NCBI RefSeq assembly: GCF_009469615.1
Contig: NZ_SSXX01000002.1
Coordinates: 331,501 to 395,500, forward strand
Direction of reading: 5' to 3'
Source: Dechloromonas sp. H13
Lineage (GTDB): Bacteria > Pseudomonadota > Gammaproteobacteria > Burkholderiales > Rhodocyclaceae
DNA: 64,000 bases
Shown here: positions 61,146-64,000 of the stretch, in pieces
Layout of the letters: each line of letters begins with the position of its first letter
How positions within the stretch are numbered: position 1 is the first letter of the stretch
Notes under the pieces: model-generated
What the model was told of the DNA's origin: nothing
What the model saw: the letters and a program-made list of their open reading frames with translations, nothing else
The model's database searches: none
Program-made: the position numbers and the translations under genes

Positions 61146-62357
61146 TTAGCGTTGCGGGCAGGGCTGCAGCGGCGCCCCGCCCGCAACGGCATCGCGTTTC
61201 TCGACGCCCTTGAGCACCAGCAGCAGCAAGGTGCCGACGACCATCACCGCGGCCGCCAGGTAGAGGCCGGCGTCGTAGCTGCCGAAGCGGGTCGCCAGCC
61301 AGCCGGTGAGCGCCGGCGCCAGGATCTGCGCGGTGCCGTAGGAGAGCGTCATCTTGCCCATCATCTTGGCCGGGCGCGTCGGGTAGTAGCGGCCGGCCAT
61401 GGTCAGCACCAGGCTGACCATGCCGATGAAGGTGCCGCCGAAGAGCAGCGCCCCGAAGATCGCCGCGACCAGGCCGCCGACGACGACCGGCAGCAGGATG
61501 CCGACGATCTGCAGGACGGCCGCCGCGATCAGGGCGTTGAGGTCGCCGATGCGGCGGGCGATGAAGTCCCAGTTGATGCAGGCCGGCGCGGCGCCGATGC
61601 CGATCGCCAGGAAGACCAGGTTGCCCTGCCCGGCGAGGCCCGGCAGGCGTTCGATGATGGCGACGATGAAGGTGGCGCTGACCACGTAGCCGACCCCGGC
61701 GCAGAAGTAGGCGGCCATGAACAGGCGCATGAAGAGCGGACTCGGCGGGTTGTCCTCCAGCTTCTGGCCCGACTTCGTCACGCCGCTGGTGTCCGGCGGC
61801 GGCAGCCAGCGCAGGGCGGGAACCAGCAGCAGGCAGCCGATCGCCGTGAAGGCGAACCACTGCTGCCGCCAGTCCAGCCAGTGGCTCATGACGGCGACCG
61901 CGGCGGCGCAGCCGGCGATGCCGATGCCGATGCCGGCGAAATGGATGCCCAGCTCGCTGCGGTGATGGTGGCGGATCAGCCAGTTGAGGATCAGCCCGGT
62001 GCCGAGCAGCATGCCGGCGGCGCTGGAGAGGCCGGCGACGAAGCGCGACAGCGCCCAGACCGTGACGTCGGTAGTGAGGCCCATGACGACGGTGCTGAGA
62101 ATGGCGACCACCATGCCGATGCGGTAGAGGCGGTCCTTGAGCGCCAGGTCGCTGATCAGCGAGGCGATCAGTGCGCCGCTCAGGTAGCCGGCGTAGTTGA
62201 TCGCCGCCAGCCAGCCGGCCTCGGCGACGCCCAGCCCGGCCTGCGCCTGCATCAGCGGCAGCAGCGGCGTGTAGGAGAAGCGGGCGACGCCGAGCACCAG
62301 GATCAGGCTGAAGATGCCGGCGCCGAGCACCTTGATGCGCTCTCTCTGTTCGCTCAT
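61146..62357 (-). CDS. YbfB/YjiJ-family MFS transporter
   Basis: This 403-residue membrane protein has about twelve helices, starting GAGIFSLILVLGVARFSYTPLLPLMQ and containing NYAGYLSGALIASL, both typical of the YbfB/YjiJ MFS group. The substrate is unknown. It is divergent from a LysR gene at 62459 that likely controls it. The gap holds GATTTGAT and ATCAAAT-type inverted segments (62376-62420). Confidence 0.86.
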   Translation of the reverse strand: MSEQRERIKVLGAGIFSLILVLGVARFSYTPLLPLMQAQAGLGVAEAGWLAAINYAGYLSGALIASLISDLALKDRLYRIGMVVAILSTVVMGLTTDVTVWALSRFVAGLSSAAGMLLGTGLILNWLIRHHHRSELGIHFAGIGIGIAGCAAAVAVMSHWLDWRQQWFAFTAIGCLLLVPALRWLPPPDTSGVTKSGQKLEDNPPSPLFMRLFMAAYFCAGVGYVVSATFIVAIIERLPGLAGQGNLVFLAIGIGAAPACINWDFIARRIGDLNALIAAAVLQIVGILLPVVVGGLVAAIFGALLFGGTFIGMVSLVLTMAGRYYPTRPAKMMGKMTLSYGTAQILAPALTGWLATRFGSYDAGLYLAAAVMVVGTLLLLVLKGVEKRDAVAGGAPLQPCPQR

Positions 62358-62458
62358 GGGGTTCTCCTTCTTGATTTGATGGGAGAACGATAAACAGGGT
62401 AAGCTATCGAATCAAATGAATTGTTAAGAACTGATCATTCGTTTTTGGAGATTGTTCG

Positions 62459-63301
62459 ATGGAGCTCGTCGCCCTGCGCACCTTTCAGACGGTCGTCGAG
62501 GAAGGTGGCATCCTCGCCGCCTCGCGCAAGCTGAACACCGTCCAGTCGAATGTCACCAGCCGCATTCGCCGGCTCGAAGAGGAACTCGGCGCCGAGCTGT
62601 TCTTCCGCAAGGGGCGCGGGCTGGAACTGGCGCCGTCCGGCCGCGTGCTTCTCGACTACGCGCGCCGCATGCTGCTGCTCGAGCGGCAGACCAGCGCCGC
62701 CGTGCGCCAGGTCGGCGAGAGCGTCGGCGAACTGCGCATCGGCGCCATGGAAACCTTCGCTGCGCTGCGCCTGCCGGCGGCGCTCAAGGCCGTGCGCGCC
62801 GGGCATCCACGCCTCGAACTGCGTGTCCATACCGACACCAGCGCCTTCCTGATCGACCGCGTGCTGGCCCACAAGCTCGACTGCGCCTTCGTCGCCGGGC
62901 CGGTCATCCATCCCGACCTGGTGTTCGACGAACTGGTGGTCGAGGAGCTGGTGCAGGTCTGCGCCGTCGGCGCCAGCCCGGTGCTGCAGCCGCTGATCCT
63001 CTTCCGCGAAGGCTGCGCCTACCGCAGCCGGGCGCTCGCCTGGCAGCGCGCCATCGGCCACGCGGTCGCCGACGCCATGGAATTCGGCACCCTGGAAGGC
63101 ATCCTCGGCTGCGTCGCCGTCGGCCTCGGCTGGACCCTGATGCCGCGGCGCGTCGTCGAGCAGTCCGCCCATGCCGCCGACCTGGCGATCGAAAGGGTGC
63201 CCGACGAGATCGGCCGCGTGCCGACCGGCATGATCACCCTGCGCGACGCGCCGCCGATGGCGGCGTTGAAGACGCTGGCCGCCGCGCTGACGACGCCCTG
63301 A
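62459..63301 (+). CDS. LysR-family transcriptional regulator
   Basis: This 280-residue regulator has an N-terminal winged helix (GGILAASRKLNTVQSNVTSRIRRLEEELGAELFFRKGRGLEL) and a substrate-binding domain (GELRIGAMETFAALRLPAALKAVRAGHPRLEL). It resembles the LysR proteins that flank YbfB-type MFS genes. It lies divergent from that transporter with a 101-bp gap. It probably activates the transporter in response to its substrate (inference). Confidence 0.88.
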   Translation: MELVALRTFQTVVEEGGILAASRKLNTVQSNVTSRIRRLEEELGAELFFRKGRGLELAPSGRVLLDYARRMLLLERQTSAAVRQVGESVGELRIGAMETFAALRLPAALKAVRAGHPRLELRVHTDTSAFLIDRVLAHKLDCAFVAGPVIHPDLVFDELVVEELVQVCAVGASPVLQPLILFREGCAYRSRALAWQRAIGHAVADAMEFGTLEGILGCVAVGLGWTLMPRRVVEQSAHAADLAIERVPDEIGRVPTGMITLRDAPPMAALKTLAAALTTP

Positions 63302-63330
63302 AAGGGCCTCATTCAGCGCTCTCCCGGCCG

Positions 63331-63366
63331 GTTGCGGTCGACCCGGAAAAGCGGGCCATTTCCATG
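63331..63366 (+). repeat. Dispersed TGCGGTCGAC element, copy 13 (intergenic)
   Basis: GTTGCGGTCGAC (core 63333-63342) is followed by CCGGAAAAGCGGGCCATTTCC, in the 70-bp gap between convergent lysR and cytochrome genes. Confidence 0.55.
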
Positions 63367-63371
63367 ACGGG

Positions 63372-63860
63372 CTACTGCAGGCGATAGCCGGAATGGCAGG
63401 CGACGCAGGCGCCCATGACGTCGGACAGGGCGCCGACCGCTGGCCGGACGTCGCCGGTCACCGCGGCATCCCGGGCGACGACGGCGAACCGGCTGGCGCT
63501 GCGGTGCATCGCCGTGCCCGCATCCTGCATCCCTTTAGGCATGAATTTCGCCGACTCGTGGGCGCCGTGCAGGGTCAGGGAAGTCATGCCGAGCCGGCTT
63601 TCGGCGACGTCCGCGGCGCGGTCGTAGTCGGCGCGCGACAGGGCGGACTGGATTTCCTGCAGTGCCAGCAGGTGATCGCGCATGTTGGCCAGCGTGTGCT
63701 CCCGCATCTGGGCAGGGAATTTCACCGCCTGCCGGGCATCCTTCGCCGTCGTCGGCGCCGGCGCGCCGGCCATGTGCTGCTGGTGCAGCGCCGGGTCGTG
63801 CTGCTGGGCGAGGGCCGGCAGCGCCAGGGCGAGGGCGGTGAGGGGGGCGATCAGGCGCAT
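63372..63860 (-). CDS. Cytochrome c'-like (class II) exported cytochrome
   Basis: This 162-residue protein has a signal peptide (MRLIAPLTALALALPALAQ), a helical body and one C-terminal heme motif (GACVACHSGYRLQ). A C-terminal CxxCH in a four-helix protein is typical of class II cytochromes c'. They bind NO and other ligands and often protect denitrifiers, but that role is inference here. The N-terminal mature part is His/Met-rich (QQHDPALHQQHMAGAP). The start at 63860 begins the signal peptide. Confidence 0.82.
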   Translation of the reverse strand: MRLIAPLTALALALPALAQQHDPALHQQHMAGAPAPTTAKDARQAVKFPAQMREHTLANMRDHLLALQEIQSALSRADYDRAADVAESRLGMTSLTLHGAHESAKFMPKGMQDAGTAMHRSASRFAVVARDAAVTGDVRPAVGALSDVMGACVACHSGYRLQ

Positions 63861-63921
63861 GGGGAGTCTCCGTTGGCGTTGTATGGCCGGGCAAGATAAG
63901 CTCGCAGCCGTGTCCATCCCT

Positions 63922-63935
63922 ATGATCGCGATCAT
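63922..63935. promoter_or_regulatory. Perfect palindrome ATGATCGCGATCAT before the last gene
   Basis: The TGAT-N4-ATCA core is close to a Crp-Fnr box. It directly abuts the putative ATG at 63936, which is odd for an activator site and would suit a repressor, or means the start is mis-chosen. Confidence 0.3.
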
Positions 63936-64000
63936 ATGACCACGCCCGCCGCCGACCTCGTCTGGCCGCAACGTCCCGAGTTCGCCGCCATGCCGCCCGC
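63936..64000 (+). CDS. Start of a gene of unknown function (truncated by window end)
   Basis: Only 21 codons are visible (MTTPAADLVWPQRPEFAAMPP), open to the window end. There is no clear Shine-Dalgarno, and a perfect palindrome sits directly upstream. Too short to assign. Confidence 0.35.
   Translation, partial: MTTPAADLVWPQRPEFAAMPP

Overview
This is a GC-rich window with dense, tightly packed operons. It most likely comes from a denitrifying betaproteobacterium of the Rhodocyclales (Dechloromonas/Azonexus/Thauera-like). The reasons are a d1-heme (NirS-type) nitrite reductase maturation set (nirF, nirDL, nirG, nirH, nirJ, nirN), the cyanophycin cluster with its own ABC transporter and DUF1854 protein, and abundant c-type cytochromes. 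The genus is inference. No insertion-sequence transposase, rRNA or CRISPR array was seen.

Layout. (1) 1-2395: the end of nirF, then nirDL, nirG and nirH. (2) 2396-10761: a respiratory module behind a sigma-54 promoter with three upstream dyads. It encodes a Met-rich exported peptide, a small exported protein, a pentaheme cytochrome, a Tat-exported DMSO-reductase-family molybdoenzyme and its four-cluster Fe-S subunit. It ends with a histidine kinase carrying a periplasmic CxxCH motif and a sigma-54 activator. (3) 10798-18549 (minus): cyanophycin synthetases cphA and cphA', a DUF1854 protein and an ABC exporter. (4) 18609-21394: an FNR/DNR-type box, nirJ and nirN, separated from the other nir genes by modules 2 and 3. 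(5) 21542-29019: a YqhD-like dehydrogenase, katG with an OxyR-like site, an L,D-transpeptidase, SpmAB, rluE, DUF192 and ubiC. (6) 29202-37645: a two-partner secretion locus (tpsB, and tpsA of 2236 residues) lying between two copies of a 61-bp ubiC 3'-end repeat. (7) 37824-39531: an IclR regulator, an orphan ParA and initiator tRNA-Met with promoter and terminator. (8) 39596-44807: a MoxR/DUF58/TgpA-like operon in which the TgpA-like protein lacks a transglutaminase domain, and an acyltransferase. (9) 44835-56187: a copper/silver locus. cusF, a DUF2231 gene, cusC, cusB and cusA run left. parDE, copR, copS and a DedA-rhodanese fusion run right. A perfect copper box and a toxin-antitoxin operator lie between them. 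(10) 56207-64000: two LysR regulators next to MFS transporters, a thioesterase, a cytochrome b5/ferric-reductase pair, a small lipoprotein, a cytochrome c'-like protein and the start of one more gene.

Three things stand out. The first is the sigma-54/heme-kinase/molybdoenzyme module, which has the parts of a complete self-regulated respiratory system whose substrate I cannot name. The second is a short dispersed element built on GYTGCGGTCGAC followed by A-rich GGCCAAAAT-like blocks. The exact core TGCGGTCGAC occurs 12 times in 64 kb, in coding and noncoding DNA and on both strands, where I estimate well under one by chance. The third is evidence of DNA insertion: the ubiC-flanked TPS island, a 0.5-kb nested palindrome splitting cusB from cusA, an 87-bp palindrome inserted in frame in cusA, and a parDE module translationally coupled to copRS.
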